NCBI RefSeq assembly: GCF_030814215.1
Contig: NZ_JAUSUT010000001.1
Location: 1,860,001 to 1,924,000 of the forward strand
Source: Amycolatopsis thermophila
GTDB lineage: Bacteria; Actinomycetota; Actinomycetes; Mycobacteriales; Pseudonocardiaceae
Reading direction: 5' to 3'
Length of the DNA: 64,000 nucleotides
Shown here: positions 26,373 through 35,309 of the stretch, piece by piece
How the letters are laid out: each line of letters begins with the position of its first letter
Numbering within the stretch: the stretch's first letter is position 1
Program-made: the position numbers and the translations under genes
The notes under the pieces: model-generated
Seen by the model: only the letters and a program-made list of their open reading frames with translations
Database searches by the model: none
Told to the model about the DNA's origin: nothing

Positions 26373-27401
26373 CTACCTCATGGCGGCCAGGCGGCGGACC
26401 ACGTACCGCGCGTCGCGGCCCACGCCGCGCAGGCTCGCGGACACCAGGGTGCTCTGCCACTCCAGTCCGACGTACCCGAGGCCGGGGACCGAGGTGGAGA
26501 CGCCGCGCCGGTGCCGGGGCACGCCGCGCTCGTCCAGCGCGCCGAGACCGTCGAGGTAGGGCATGTCCGGCCGGTACCCGGTGGCGAGCAGGAGGGTGTC
26601 GACGGGTTCGCGGCGGCCGTCGGACCAGATCACGTGGCGGCCCTCGAGCCGGGTGAACATCGGGCGGCGATCGGGGCGGCCGTCGCGGATGCGGCCGCGG
26701 TAGTAGCCGGTGTCGAGCACCGGCACGGTCGGCGGGTCGCCCTTGACGCTCCGGGGAAGGCGGGCGGCACCGGTGACGGTGAGCCAGAACTGCAGGTCCC
26801 GCCCCAGGGGCCGCTGCGGCGCGTACCGCACGGGCTTGCGCGTCGCGATCGTCACCGACGCGTGGTCGGCCAGTTCGGCGCCGATCTGCACGCCGGAGTT
26901 GCCGGCGCCGACGACGATGATCCGCTGCCCGGCGAACGCACTCGGCTCGCGGTAGTCCGCGGCGTGCATCACCGCGCCGGCGAAGGAGTCCAGCCCCGGC
27001 AACGCCGGGACGTGCGGCCGGCCGAACCACCCGCTGGCGGCCACCACGACCGGCGCCTCGAACTCGTGACCGGCGCGGACGACGAAACTCCCGTTGTGGT
27101 GCACCGATTCCACCCGGTGCCCGGTGCGGATGTCGGCGTCCAGCGCGGACGCGTAGTCGCGCAGGTACCCGACCACCTCGTAACGGTGCGGGTAGTGCCG
27201 CGGATCGCCCGGAAATCGCTTACCGGGCAGGGAACTGTAGCGTGCGGGCGAGAACAACGTGAGGCTGTCGTAGTAACGCGGCCACGAACCGACGGGCTCG
27301 CTCCCCGCTTCCAGCACCAGCGGCTCGAGCCCGGCCTCCCGCAGCGCGTACGCCGCGGCGAGGCCGGACTGGCCGCCTCCGATCACGATCGCGTCCGGCA
27401 T
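26373..27401 (-). CDS. FAD/NAD(P)-dependent monooxygenase (CzcO-like)
   Basis: A 342-residue flavin monooxygenase-type protein. It has the FAD-binding GGGQSGLAAAYALREAGL at the start, a second nucleotide-binding motif GAGNSGVQIGAELA near residue 160 and the LLLATGYRPDMPYLD segment near 278 typical of flavin-containing and Baeyer-Villiger-like enzymes. It is shorter than classic FMOs, as for CzcO-type proteins. An ATG at 27401 is chosen; a GTG just before is possible. Substrate unknown. Confidence 0.83.
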   Translation of the reverse strand: MPDAIVIGGGQSGLAAAYALREAGLEPLVLEAGSEPVGSWPRYYDSLTLFSPARYSSLPGKRFPGDPRHYPHRYEVVGYLRDYASALDADIRTGHRVESVHHNGSFVVRAGHEFEAPVVVAASGWFGRPHVPALPGLDSFAGAVMHAADYREPSAFAGQRIIVVGAGNSGVQIGAELADHASVTIATRKPVRYAPQRPLGRDLQFWLTVTGAARLPRSVKGDPPTVPVLDTGYYRGRIRDGRPDRRPMFTRLEGRHVIWSDGRREPVDTLLLATGYRPDMPYLDGLGALDERGVPRHRRGVSTSVPGLGYVGLEWQSTLVSASLRGVGRDARYVVRRLAAMR

Positions 27402-27469
27402 CACGCCTCCCCAGAATCCGACACCGTCACCGTAATCGGACGCCAGGGAAGCGCGGTACTGTGTTTTCC

Positions 27470-29665
27470 TTACGAGAACGTGCGCAGTCGCAGCGAATTG
27501 CTCACCACGAACACCGAGCTCAGCGCCATCGCGGCACCGGCGATCATCGGGTTGAGCAGCCCGAGCGCGGCCAGCGGTAGTGCGGCCACGTTGTAGGCGA
27601 ACGCCCAGAACAGGTTGCTCTTGATGGTGCCGAGCGTGCGGCGCGCGAGCCGGATCGCGTCGGCCGCGGCTCGCAGGTCGCCGCGCACCAGTGTCAGGTC
27701 GCTCGCCTCGATGGCCACGTCGGTGCCGGTGCCCATCGCCAGTCCGAGGTCGGCCTGCGCCAGCGCGGCCGCGTCGTTCACGCCGTCACCGACCACCGCG
27801 ACCCGGCATCCCCGGTCCTGCAGGCGTTTCACCGCGTCGACCTTGTCGGCGGGCAGCACTTCGGCGATCACTTCGCTGATGCCGACCTCGCGCGCGACCG
27901 CCTGCGCGGCCGCCTCGTTGTCGCCGGTCAGCAGCACGGGACGCAGGCCGAGCGCCCGCAGCCGGCGCACCGCCTCGGCGGAGGTCGGCTTGACGGTGTC
28001 GGCCACCACCAGGACCGCCCGGACCCGGCCGTCCCAGCCCACACCGACCACGGTCCGGCCGAGCTTCTCCGCCTCGGCCCTCGCTTCGGCGAGCGCGTCG
28101 GGCAGGTGCAGACCCCAGTCGTCCAGCAGCGCGGCCCGCCCGGCCACGACGGCCCGGCCCTCGACCACGCCCTGCACGCCGCGGCCCTCGACGTTGCGGA
28201 ACTCCGACACCGGCGCGTGGTCGTCCACCGCTGCCGCGATGGCCCTGGCCACCGGGTGCTCGGACGCGTGCTCCAGGGCACCGGCCATGCGCAGCACCTC
28301 GTCCCGGCGCTCGCCGTCGGCCACGCGGACGTCCACGAGCGACATGCGCCCGGTGGTGACGGTGCCGGTCTTGTCGAGCACGACGGTGTCGATCCGGCGC
28401 GTGGACTCCAGCACCTCGGGGCCCTTGATGAGGATCCCGAGCTGCGCCCCCCGACCGGTGCCGACCAGCAGTGCGGTCGGCGTGGCGAGGCCGAGGGCGC
28501 ACGGGCAGGCGATGATCAGCACCGCGACCGCCGCGGTGAAGGCCGCCGTCGTGGACCCGCCGGAGGCCAGCCAGGCCACCAGCGTGCCCAGTGCGAGCAC
28601 CAGGACGATCGGCACGAACACGCCGGCCACCCGGTCGGCCAGGCGCTGGACCTGCGCCTTCCCGGTCTGCGCCGCCTCGACGAGCTTGGCCATCTGCGCG
28701 AGTTGCGTATCCGAGCCGACCCGGGTGGCGCGCACGACCAGCCGTCCCCCCGAATTGACCGTCGCCCCCACGACGGCATCGCCGGGCCCGGCCTCGACCG
28801 GCACGGACTCGCCGGTGAGCATGCTCGTGTCGACCGCCGACGTGCCGTCCTCGATCTCGCCGTCGGTCGCGATCTTCTCGCCCGGCCGGACCACGAACCG
28901 GTCGCCCACGGCGAGCTGCGACGCCGGGATGCGGACCTCGGCGCCGTCCCGCAGCACCGCGACGTCCTTGGCCCCCAGCTCCAGCAGCGCCCGCAGGGCG
29001 GCGCCGGCGCGGCGCTTGGCGCGGGCCTCGAAGTACCGCCCGGCGAGGATGAACGTGGTGACCGCGGTGGCGACCTCGAGGTAGATGCGGCCCTCACCGC
29101 TGCCGCGCTCGATGGCGAACTCGAAGGGGTGCCGGGCCCCGATTTCGCCGGCCATCCCGAACACCAGCGCGTACACCGACCACACGTAGGCGGCGAGGGT
29201 GCCGACCGAGATCAGCGTGTCCATCGTCGCCGCGCCGTGCCGGAGGTTCGTCCACGCGGCGCGGTGGAACGGCAGGCCGGCACCGAACACGACCGGCGTG
29301 GCCAGGGCCAGCGAGATCCACTGCCAGTAGTCGAACTGCCAGGCCGGGACCATCGCCAGGACAACCACGGGCAGCGACAGGGCAGCCGCCGTGAGCACGC
29401 GTTCACGCAGACCCGCGACGGTGTCCTCGTCCTCGTCCGGGCGCGGCAGCGTGGCCGAGTACCCGGCGGCCACGACCGTGTCCACCAGCTGCTGCGGGTC
29501 GACGTCGGCGGGGTAGCTGACCTTGGCCTTCTCGGTGGCGTAGTTGACCGTGGCGGTGACGCCGTCGAGCTTGTTCAGCTTCCGCTCGATGCGGTTGGCG
29601 CACGACGCGCAGGTCATCCCGCCGATGGCCAGTTCGACCTCGCTGAGCTCGGGCGCGGCGGTCAT
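27470..29665 (-). CDS. copA: Copper-translocating P1B-type ATPase
   Basis: A 731-residue P-type ATPase that exports Cu(I) across the cytoplasmic membrane. One heavy-metal-associated domain holds Cys19 and Cys22 (GGMTCASC). The CPC metal site is in [11 protein letters not shown] near residue 388, the phosphorylated Asp in DKTGTVT near 431 and the hinge [12 protein letters not shown] near 640. Eight membrane segments are visible. It is encoded 4 bp after the chaperone gene copZ and in the same direction; csoR is close by, so copper control is expected. Confidence 0.93.
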   Translation of the reverse strand: MTAAPELSEVELAIGGMTCASCANRIERKLNKLDGVTATVNYATEKAKVSYPADVDPQQLVDTVVAAGYSATLPRPDEDEDTVAGLRERVLTAAALSLPVVVLAMVPAWQFDYWQWISLALATPVVFGAGLPFHRAAWTNLRHGAATMDTLISVGTLAAYVWSVYALVFGMAGEIGARHPFEFAIERGSGEGRIYLEVATAVTTFILAGRYFEARAKRRAGAALRALLELGAKDVAVLRDGAEVRIPASQLAVGDRFVVRPGEKIATDGEIEDGTSAVDTSMLTGESVPVEAGPGDAVVGATVNSGGRLVVRATRVGSDTQLAQMAKLVEAAQTGKAQVQRLADRVAGVFVPIVLVLALGTLVAWLASGGSTTAAFTAAVAVLIIACPCALGLATPTALLVGTGRGAQLGILIKGPEVLESTRRIDTVVLDKTGTVTTGRMSLVDVRVADGERRDEVLRMAGALEHASEHPVARAIAAAVDDHAPVSEFRNVEGRGVQGVVEGRAVVAGRAALLDDWGLHLPDALAEARAEAEKLGRTVVGVGWDGRVRAVLVVADTVKPTSAEAVRRLRALGLRPVLLTGDNEAAAQAVAREVGISEVIAEVLPADKVDAVKRLQDRGCRVAVVGDGVNDAAALAQADLGLAMGTGTDVAIEASDLTLVRGDLRAAADAIRLARRTLGTIKSNLFWAFAYNVAALPLAALGLLNPMIAGAAMALSSVFVVSNSLRLRTFS

Positions 29666-29669
29666 CGGG

Positions 29670-29879
29670 TCACCGGGCGGCGAGCTCGTACCCGGCCTCG
29701 TCGACGGCGGCGCGCACGGCGTCGTCGCTCAGCTCACCGGTGCTCACGACGGTGACGGCACCGGTCGGCAGGTCGACCTTGACGTCGGCGACGCCCTCGA
29801 TCTTGCCGACCTCCTCGGTGACGGAGGCGACGCAGTGCTGGCAGGTCATCCCGGTGACGGTGTAGACGGTCTCAGTCAT
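29670..29879 (-). CDS. copZ: Copper chaperone CopZ-like HMA protein
   Basis: A 69-residue single heavy-metal-associated domain ([20 protein letters not shown]) with the CxxC copper site at Cys13 and Cys16. It delivers Cu(I) to CopA, whose gene follows after 4 bp. The gene is short but complete. The promoter region at 29886-29891 shares GGGTATGAT with the csoR promoter. Confidence 0.9.
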   Translation of the reverse strand: MTETVYTVTGMTCQHCVASVTEEVGKIEGVADVKVDLPTGAVTVVSTGELSDDAVRAAVDEAGYELAAR

Positions 29880-29882
29880 GCC

Positions 29883-29900
29883 AAGATCATACCCCCTACC
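29883..29900 (-). promoter_or_regulatory. copZ-copA promoter with CsoR-like G-tract operator
   Basis: On the minus strand the sequence GGGTAGGGGGTATGAT ends in a TATGAT -10 box (29886-29891), a few bases before the copZ ATG. The same GGGTATGAT occurs at 31063-31071 before csoR. G-tract plus flanking ATAC/GTAT bases are a feature of CsoR operators, so binding by CsoR is likely. Confidence 0.5.
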
Positions 29901-29911
29901 CGTACCGGGAG

Positions 29912-30985
29912 TCAGTCGACGCCGGTCGACCAGCGTTCCTCGATGCGGCCCAGTCGCCACACCAGCCAGGCGACCACCCAGGTCACGAGGAACACGCCGG
30001 CGAGGACGAACCCGACGTGGTCCAGGTTCAGCTCGGCGATCGACCGCAGCGGCCCGCCGGTGATGCCGGCCTGGTCGACGAGCACGGCGATCAGCTCGAT
30101 GACGCCGATGACCAGGGCGACCACGACCGACAGGGCCGTCACGGTGATGTTGTAGAAGATCTTGCGCACGGGCCTGGCGAAGGCCCACCCGTAGGCGTGG
30201 TTCATGAGGAACCCGTCGGCCGCGTCGAACAGCGTCATGCCCGCCGCGAACAGGACCGGCAGGACGAGGATGGCGTACCAGGGCAGGGCGAACGCGGCGG
30301 CGCCGCCGGCCAGCACCAGCAGGCTGACCTCGGTGGCGGTGTCGAACCCGAGGCCGAACAGTACGCCTACCGGGTAGATGTGCCACGGTTTGCGGACCGC
30401 GGCGGTGGCCCGGCCGAGGACGCGGTTGACGAGACCGCGCCGGGCGAGGCGGGTCTCGAGTTCGGCCTCGTCGAAGCGGCCCCGGCGCATCTCGCGGGCG
30501 ACCTTGAGGATGCCGATCAGGACCACCAGGTTGACCAGGCCGAGCAGGCACAGGAACGCGCCGGACACGGACAGGCCGATCACGCCGGTGACCTCGTGCA
30601 GGGTCGACGAGTCGTCCTCGAGCTCGCCGGCCAGCGCGCGCACGCCGAGTGACAGCAGGAGACACAGGGCGAACACGATCGTGGAATGCCCGAGGGAGAA
30701 CCAGAAGCCGACGCTGAGCGGCCGCTGCCCGTCGGTGATGAGCTTCCGGGTGGTGTTGTCGATGGCGGCGATGTGGTCGGCGTCGAACGCGTGGCGCATA
30801 CCGAGCGTGAAGGCGGTGACGCCGAGCCCGACGCCGAAGATCCCGGACTCGCCGATCGCGAAGTGCTGGGGCACGACCAGCAGGAGCAGCACTCCCCAGC
30901 CGATCGCGTTCAGCGCGAGGATGAACGCCACCATCCCCGCGACCGAGGCCCGTTCACGCCCGCCGAGCGAGATCCGATCACCCAC
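29912..30985 (-). CDS. NiCoT family nickel/cobalt permease
   Basis: A 357-residue membrane protein with about eight hydrophobic segments and the NiCoT signature H-x4-DH in MRHAFDADHIAAIDNTTRK near residue 65, plus the second block LGFDTATE near 210. These transporters bring in Ni(II) or Co(II) for urease, hydrogenase or B12. It lies between copZ and csoR but on the minus strand with its own upstream palindrome. Start is a GTG at 30985. Confidence 0.9.
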   Translation of the reverse strand: MGDRISLGGRERASVAGMVAFILALNAIGWGVLLLLVVPQHFAIGESGIFGVGLGVTAFTLGMRHAFDADHIAAIDNTTRKLITDGQRPLSVGFWFSLGHSTIVFALCLLLSLGVRALAGELEDDSSTLHEVTGVIGLSVSGAFLCLLGLVNLVVLIGILKVAREMRRGRFDEAELETRLARRGLVNRVLGRATAAVRKPWHIYPVGVLFGLGFDTATEVSLLVLAGGAAAFALPWYAILVLPVLFAAGMTLFDAADGFLMNHAYGWAFARPVRKIFYNITVTALSVVVALVIGVIELIAVLVDQAGITGGPLRSIAELNLDHVGFVLAGVFLVTWVVAWLVWRLGRIEERWSTGVD

Positions 30986-31000
30986 CGCAACCTCCCATAC

Positions 31001-31024
31001 CTGTTCAGATCATCAGATGAACAG
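31001..31024. promoter_or_regulatory. Inverted repeat CTGTTCA-N10-TGAACAG upstream of the Ni/Co permease
   Basis: Seven-base perfect arms 16 bp before the permease start. The TGAACA/TGTTCA half-sites resemble operators of ArsR/SmtB metal sensors (NmtR/KmtR type). No ArsR gene is in the window, so the regulator would act from elsewhere. Confidence 0.45.
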
Positions 31025-31051
31025 ATGCCTCCCTCCGACGCAAGGATACGG

Positions 31052-31071
31052 ATACCTGGACCGGGTATGAT
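31052..31071 (+). promoter_or_regulatory. csoR promoter and probable autoregulatory operator
   Basis: ATACC (31052-31056) and GGTAT (31064-31068) form an inverted pair that overlaps a TATGAT -10 box (31066-31071), about 29 bp before the csoR ATG. It matches the copZ promoter at GGGTATGAT. Confidence 0.45.
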
Positions 31072-31099
31072 GGGCGGAGTTTTCGAGAGCGGAGGCGGC

Positions 31100-31381
31100 A
31101 TGGCGAGCTACAGCGGCGACAAGGACGCCTACCTCAAGCGGTTGCGCCGGATCGAGGGGCAGATCCGCGGCCTGCAGCGCATGGTCGAAGAGGACAAGTA
31201 CTGCATCGACATCCTGACCCAGGTCTCCGCGGCGACGAAGGCACTGCAGTCGTTCTCGCTCGAACTGCTCGACGAGCACCTGTCCACGTGCGTGGTGGAC
31301 GCCGCCAAGGCCGGCGGGCGGGAAGCCGAGGTGAAGGTCCGCGAGGCGAGCGACGCGATCGCGCGCCTGGTGAAGTCCTGA
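31100..31381 (+). CDS. csoR: CsoR-type copper-sensing repressor
   Basis: A 93-residue all-helical DUF156 protein. It has the CsoR copper ligands in the right spacing: Cys35 (DKYCIDIL), His60 and Cys64 (DEHLSTC). The DNA-binding face is AYLKRLRRIEGQIRGLQRMV near the start. CsoR leaves DNA when it binds Cu(I), releasing copZ-copA. The ATG at 31100 follows GGAGGCGGC. It is convergent with the TetR gene at 31492; the 110 bp between hold nothing identified. Confidence 0.9.
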   Translation: MASYSGDKDAYLKRLRRIEGQIRGLQRMVEEDKYCIDILTQVSAATKALQSFSLELLDEHLSTCVVDAAKAGGREAEVKVREASDAIARLVKS

Positions 31382-31491
31382 CCTCACCTCGACAGGCCCT
31401 CACCGACCCGGCGCCTCGGGCCAGTCCCCGGGCGAGCAGACCGTAACGGACCGCCCGCTTCCGGAAGGCCGGGCTCGGCTCGCCACGGCGA

Positions 31492-32031
31492 TCACGCCAG
31501 CAACGCGGCCGCGATCGCCTTCGCGCGGTGAGCCGGTTCGGCACTGCGCTCGCGCAGGGCGGTGACCAGCGCGCCGTCGATCAGCAGCATCAGCTGCGCC
31601 GCGAGCGGCCCGCTCTCGCCGTACCCCGCCTCCTCCAGCAGCGCCGCCAGGTACTCCGTCACCGCGCCCTTGTGCGCCCGCGCCAGCCGGTACACGGCCG
31701 CGTCCGCGTGGCCGACCTCGGCCATCGCGTTGATGAACGCGCACCCGCGGTAGCCCGCCCGCTCGAATCGCTCGGCGAGGAAGTCGAACACCGCCAGCGG
31801 GTGGCCGCCGCGTGCCGCGACCCCGTCGGCCAGCGACTGCCGCCACTGCCGGTCGCGTTCGCTCAGGACCGTCTCGACCAGGTCGTCTTTGCCCGCGAAG
31901 TGCCGGTAGAACGACGCGCGCCCCACCCCGGACTCCTCCAGCAGCCGTTCGACCCCGACCGCGCGGATTCCGTCCGCGTAGAACAACTCCTCGGCGGTCC
32001 GCATGAGGCGTTCCCGGGCCCTGGTCGGCAT
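31492..32031 (-). CDS. TetR/AcrR family repressor
   Basis: A 179-residue regulator. The helix-turn-helix is AVGVERLLEESGVGRASFYRHF near residues 24-45, followed by a ligand domain containing GYRGCAFINAMAEVG, a segment common in TetR proteins that control MFS drug pumps. It is divergent from the MFS gene at 32119; two identical 20-bp sites lie between them and are its probable operators. Confidence 0.88.
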   Translation of the reverse strand: MPTRARERLMRTAEELFYADGIRAVGVERLLEESGVGRASFYRHFAGKDDLVETVLSERDRQWRQSLADGVAARGGHPLAVFDFLAERFERAGYRGCAFINAMAEVGHADAAVYRLARAHKGAVTEYLAALLEEAGYGESGPLAAQLMLLIDGALVTALRERSAEPAHRAKAIAAALLA

Positions 32032-32060
32032 GTCTCCACGGTAACCGATCTTGACGAGAA

Positions 32061-32104
32061 ACGGAACCGATCAGTACCGTCCAGACGGAACCGATCAGTA
32101 CCGT
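32061..32104. promoter_or_regulatory. Duplicated 20-bp TetR operator
   Basis: The sequence ACGGAACCGATCAGTACCGT occurs twice, at 32061-32080 and 32085-32104, a 24-bp repeat. Each copy is itself a near-palindrome around GATC. The sites fill the gap between the divergent tetR and MFS genes, so one repressor could shut both. Confidence 0.72.
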
Positions 32105-32118
32105 TTTGGGGGAAACCC

Positions 32119-33276
32119 GTGGTCACCACCTCCCGTCTGCCCGCCCGCGTCGGCGTCCTGACGCTCGCAACCTTCGCCGTCGGCACGGACGCGTTCGTCG
32201 TCAACGGCGTCCTGCCCGAGCTCGCCCGGTCGCTCGGCGTGAGCATCGGCGAAGCCGGTCAGCTCGTCTCGGTGTTCGCGCTCGCCTACGCCGTGCTGTC
32301 CCCGGTGCTCGCCGCCGTCACCGGGAACTGGCCGCGGCGGACCGTCCTGCTGGCCGCGCTCGGCGTCTTCGTGGTGGGCAACGCCGTCACGGCCCTCGCC
32401 CCCGGCTACGGCCTCGCCCTGGCTTCACGGGTGATCGCCGCGGCCGGCGCGGCCGCGATCACACCGACCGCCTCCACGTCGGCGGCCGCCTTGGCCCCGG
32501 CCCACCGCCGCGGCCGCGCGATGTCGCTGGTCACGCTCGGCCTGGTGTCCTCGACCGCGCTGGGCGTGCCGATCGGGACGCTGCTCGGCACCGTCGCGAG
32601 CTGGCGCGAGACGATGTGGCTGGTCGCCGCGCTCGGCGTGGTGGCCGCGGCCGGTGTCGCACTGTGGCTGCCGCCGGTGCCGAACCCGCCGGTCACCGGG
32701 TTGCGGGCTCGCCTGGCCCCGCTGCGCGACCGGACCGTCGTGCTGGTCCTCTCCGCGACCGTGTCCCTGTTCACCGGGATCTACCTGGTCACGATCTACC
32801 TCAGCGTGATCGTCGAGGACGCCACCGGCGGGGACGGTGTGCGCCTCACCGTCCTGCTGTTCGCCGCCGGAGTCGCCGGCACGATCAGCAACGTCGTCAC
32901 CGGCGGGTGGACCGACCGTTTCGGCCCGGCCCGGGTCATCACGGTCGCCATGGCGCTGGGCGTACTGGACTTCGCCCTCATGCCCTGGACGTCGGCGACC
33001 TTCGCGGGCGCCCTGATCGCCGTCGTCGTCTACGGCCTCGTGTCGTGGTCGGTCATGGTCCCGCAACAGCACCAGCTGATCGAGGCAGCGCCCGCGACAC
33101 CGGCGCTGGTGGTGTCGCTGAACGCGTCCGCGATCTACCTCGCGGTCTCGGTGGCCGGCGTCCTGGGCGCGGGAGCACTGCGCTTCGCGCCGGGCGCTCG
33201 GCTGGCCTGGGTCGCGGCGGTCTTCCTCCTCCTGGGTCTGGCCGCCACTCGCGCGGCGGCGAAGTTTAGGCGTTGA
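32119..33276 (+). CDS. MFS transporter (DHA1/AraJ-type efflux)
   Basis: A 385-residue, 12-segment major facilitator. The opening GVLTLATFAVGTDAFVVNGVLPELARSL and the loop-2/3 sequence NWPRRTVLLAALGVFVVGNAV (motif A degenerate) match the Cmr/AraJ drug-efflux group. Start is a GTG at 32119 after GGGGGAAA. Expression is probably relieved by the divergent TetR. The exported compound is unknown. Confidence 0.87.
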   Translation: MVTTSRLPARVGVLTLATFAVGTDAFVVNGVLPELARSLGVSIGEAGQLVSVFALAYAVLSPVLAAVTGNWPRRTVLLAALGVFVVGNAVTALAPGYGLALASRVIAAAGAAAITPTASTSAAALAPAHRRGRAMSLVTLGLVSSTALGVPIGTLLGTVASWRETMWLVAALGVVAAAGVALWLPPVPNPPVTGLRARLAPLRDRTVVLVLSATVSLFTGIYLVTIYLSVIVEDATGGDGVRLTVLLFAAGVAGTISNVVTGGWTDRFGPARVITVAMALGVLDFALMPWTSATFAGALIAVVVYGLVSWSVMVPQQHQLIEAAPATPALVVSLNASAIYLAVSVAGVLGAGALRFAPGARLAWVAAVFLLLGLAATRAAAKFRR

Positions 33277-33297
33277 ACGGCGGGAAATCCCCAGCGC

Positions 33298-33909
33298 ATG
33301 AGCGCGATCACCACTCTCCCGAACGTGGCGCGCGGACATCTCGACATCCTGGACGAGACGCTGAGTGCGCTCCGCCAGCAGACGGGACGGCTCACGCGCT
33401 GGGGACGGATCCTCGCCGAACGGCTGGGCGAAGGCCACCGTCTCCTCGCCGCGGGCAACGGGGGGTCCGCGGCCGAAGCCCAGCAGCTCACGGCGGAACT
33501 GCTGGGGCGCTACCACGACGACCACCCGCCGTTCTCGGCGATCGCGCTGCACGCAGACGCCTCGAGCCTCATCGCGGTGGGCGACGAATACGAGTACGAC
33601 CACGCCGAGGTGTTCGCCCGTCAGGTGCGGGCGCACGCCCGGCCCCGGGACGTCGTGCTGTTGCTGTCGGCGAGCGGCCGCAGCAGGAACCTGACGCGGG
33701 CCGCCGAGGAGGGTGTGCGCGCGGGGGCGAACGTGTGGGCACTGACCGGACCGGGCCCGAACCCGCTCGCGAACGCCGTGGAGGACGCGTTGTGCCTGCC
33801 CGGCACGGCGCCGACCGTGCAGGAGGCACACCTCGTCGCGGTGCACATCCTGTGTGCGACCGTGGAGAGCTACCTGTCCACTTCGGACCCCGAGCGGAGG
33901 GTCTCCTGA
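33298..33909 (+). CDS. SIS-domain phosphosugar isomerase (GmhA-like)
   Basis: A 203-residue SIS-fold protein. The sugar-phosphate site is visible in LAAGNGGSAAEAQQLTAELLG near residue 50 and LLLSASGRSRNLTRAAEEG near 121, and the C-terminal helix with the catalytic-type Glu and His in TVQEAHLVAVHILC near 178. It resembles sedoheptulose-7-phosphate isomerases, which start ADP-heptose synthesis, although actinomycete homologues have other sugars. It is 21 bp after the MFS gene. Confidence 0.84.
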   Translation: MSAITTLPNVARGHLDILDETLSALRQQTGRLTRWGRILAERLGEGHRLLAAGNGGSAAEAQQLTAELLGRYHDDHPPFSAIALHADASSLIAVGDEYEYDHAEVFARQVRAHARPRDVVLLLSASGRSRNLTRAAEEGVRAGANVWALTGPGPNPLANAVEDALCLPGTAPTVQEAHLVAVHILCATVESYLSTSDPERRVS

Positions 33910-34005
33910 CGTCCGGGTCCGCACGACCCCGAATTGTCAGACCCCACCCCTAAGGTCGAACCCATGTTCGACCACCACCAGCCCGCCCCGAACCGGCGGC
34001 ACACC

Positions 34006-34227
34006 TCATCCCGGCGCCGGCAGCGGATCGTTGCCGTAGAGCCGCCGGCTCTCGATCGAGCCGTCCCTCCGCTGGATGCGGAGCACGCTCGGGCGATCGG
34101 CGCGCGCCAGCTTCGCGGCCGCGCGCACCGCGTCCCGCTTGCGTTCGTGGTGCGACACCACGACCTGACCGCGCCGCACGTCCCAGCTGCCCATCATCGG
34201 CGAGACCCAGTAGACCGTCCGTGCCAT
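34006..34227 (-). CDS. DUF2188 domain protein
   Basis: A 73-residue basic protein with the DUF2188 pattern: VYWVSPMMGSWDVRRGQVVV, then HHERKRDAVRAAAKLAR and LRIQRRDGSIESRRLYGNDP. The family is a small alpha/beta domain of unknown function. It is divergent from the XRE/ImmA pair; two GTTGC-based palindromes in the gap suggest shared control by the XRE protein. Confidence 0.75.
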   Translation of the reverse strand: MARTVYWVSPMMGSWDVRRGQVVVSHHERKRDAVRAAAKLARADRPSVLRIQRRDGSIESRRLYGNDPLPAPG

Positions 34228-34247
34228 GAGAGAACCCCCTCCTCTGA

Positions 34248-34265
34248 TGTTGCAGACCTGCAACA
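34248..34265. promoter_or_regulatory. Palindromic operator 1 TGTTGCA-GACC-TGCAACA
   Basis: Perfect 7-bp arms with a 4-bp centre, 21 bp before the DUF2188 start. Shares the GTTGC half-site with operator 2 (34285-34304). Confidence 0.62.
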
Positions 34266-34284
34266 CCATCCCAGTATTACACCT

Positions 34285-34304
34285 CCGTTGCACTCCCGCA
34301 ACGG
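34285..34304. promoter_or_regulatory. Palindromic operator 2 CCGTTGC-ACTCCC-GCAACGG
   Basis: Perfect 7-bp arms with a 6-bp centre, about 40 bp before the XRE gene. Together with operator 1 it sits in the only AT-richer gap of this divergent unit and probably binds the XRE protein. Confidence 0.6.
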
Positions 34305-34343
34305 TTCGGCAAAACTGCGACGCGAAGAGACGTGGAGGTGCGC

Positions 34344-34718
34344 ATGGGCGGACGGCTGGACACGGGCAGGCTCTATTCGGCCCTGGACGCGGAGCGGGAG
34401 TCGCGCGGATTGTCGTGGCGGCAGCTCGCGGCCGAGGCCGGGGTGAGCGCGTCCCTGGTCAGCCGCATGGGCAACGGTCACCGGCCGGACCTGGACGGGT
34501 TCATCGCGCTCGTGCAATGGCTCGGCATGCCCGCCGAGTCGTTCATGGTGTGGCCGGAGGGCCTGCCGGACAACCGCCGCCGCCCCTCGCTGGAAGCGCG
34601 GCTCGCGCCGCTGCTCCGGGCCGAGGACGAACTCAGCGAAGCCGACCAGCAGCACCTGCTGGACGTGGTCGGGCTGACGATGCGACACATCCGCGCCAAG
34701 AACGAGGAGCTGAAATGA
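34344..34718 (+). CDS. XRE-family helix-turn-helix regulator
   Basis: A 124-residue DNA-binding protein. The Cro/C1 helix-turn-helix is LSWRQLAAEAGVSASLVSRM near residues 24-43, followed by FIALVQWLGMPAESFM and a helical C-terminal tail. ATG 34344 follows GAGGTG. The stop overlaps the ImmA/IrrE start (ATGA), the classic arrangement in which the metallopeptidase cuts its partner repressor after a stress or DNA-damage signal. Confidence 0.88.
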   Translation: MGGRLDTGRLYSALDAERESRGLSWRQLAAEAGVSASLVSRMGNGHRPDLDGFIALVQWLGMPAESFMVWPEGLPDNRRRPSLEARLAPLLRAEDELSEADQQHLLDVVGLTMRHIRAKNEELK

Positions 34719-35305
34719 CCCTCCGCCGGGGTTTCAAGAAGGAGGCCAGGGAGCTCGCCCTGGAGGTCCGGGAGGAGCTGGGCCTCGACGTCTTCGCGCC
34801 GCTGGACCCGTGGGCGCTGGCCGAGCTGTACGGCATCGAGGTGTACGACCTGAGCAACCCGGTCCTGCCGGAGGCGTCCGTGCGCTACCTGACCGAGGAG
34901 CGCCCGCACGTGTTCTCCGCGGCGCTGGTCCCGCTCGAGCCCAGCGGTGCGGTGATCATCGAGAACCACGTGCACCCGTTGCGGCGCAGGCGGTCCACGA
35001 TCGCGCACGAGATGGCGCACGTGCTGCTGGAGCACCCGTTCGGCCTCACCCTGACCGACGAGAACGGCTGCCGCTCGGCGGTGGCGGGCATCGAGGAGGA
35101 GGCCACCGAGCTCTCCGGCGAACTCCTCGTCCCGACCGACGCCGCCCGGGTCGCGGCGTTCAAGGGCTGGTCGGATCACTCCGTGGCCAACCACTTCCGC
35201 GTCAGCGTGGCGATGGCGACGTGGCGCATGAACATGACCGGCGCCCGGCGGATTGCCGCGCGCACGCGCGGTAAGCAGGAAGCCCGGTACGCCACTCCGG
35301 CCTGA
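34715..35305 (+). CDS. ImmA/IrrE family metallopeptidase
   Basis: A 196-residue zinc metallopeptidase of the DUF955/IrrE family. The zinc-binding helix HEMAHVLLEH lies at about residues 97-106 and the third ligand Glu is probably in GIEEEATELSGELLVP near 130. The proteins cleave XRE-type repressors, as in ICEBs1 ImmA/ImmR and Deinococcus IrrE/DdrO. Translation is coupled to the XRE gene. What genes the pair derepresses, other than the divergent DUF2188 gene, is unknown. Confidence 0.88.
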   Translation: MTLRRGFKKEARELALEVREELGLDVFAPLDPWALAELYGIEVYDLSNPVLPEASVRYLTEERPHVFSAALVPLEPSGAVIIENHVHPLRRRRSTIAHEMAHVLLEHPFGLTLTDENGCRSAVAGIEEEATELSGELLVPTDAARVAAFKGWSDHSVANHFRVSVAMATWRMNMTGARRIAARTRGKQEARYATPA

Positions 35306-35309
35306 GTGG

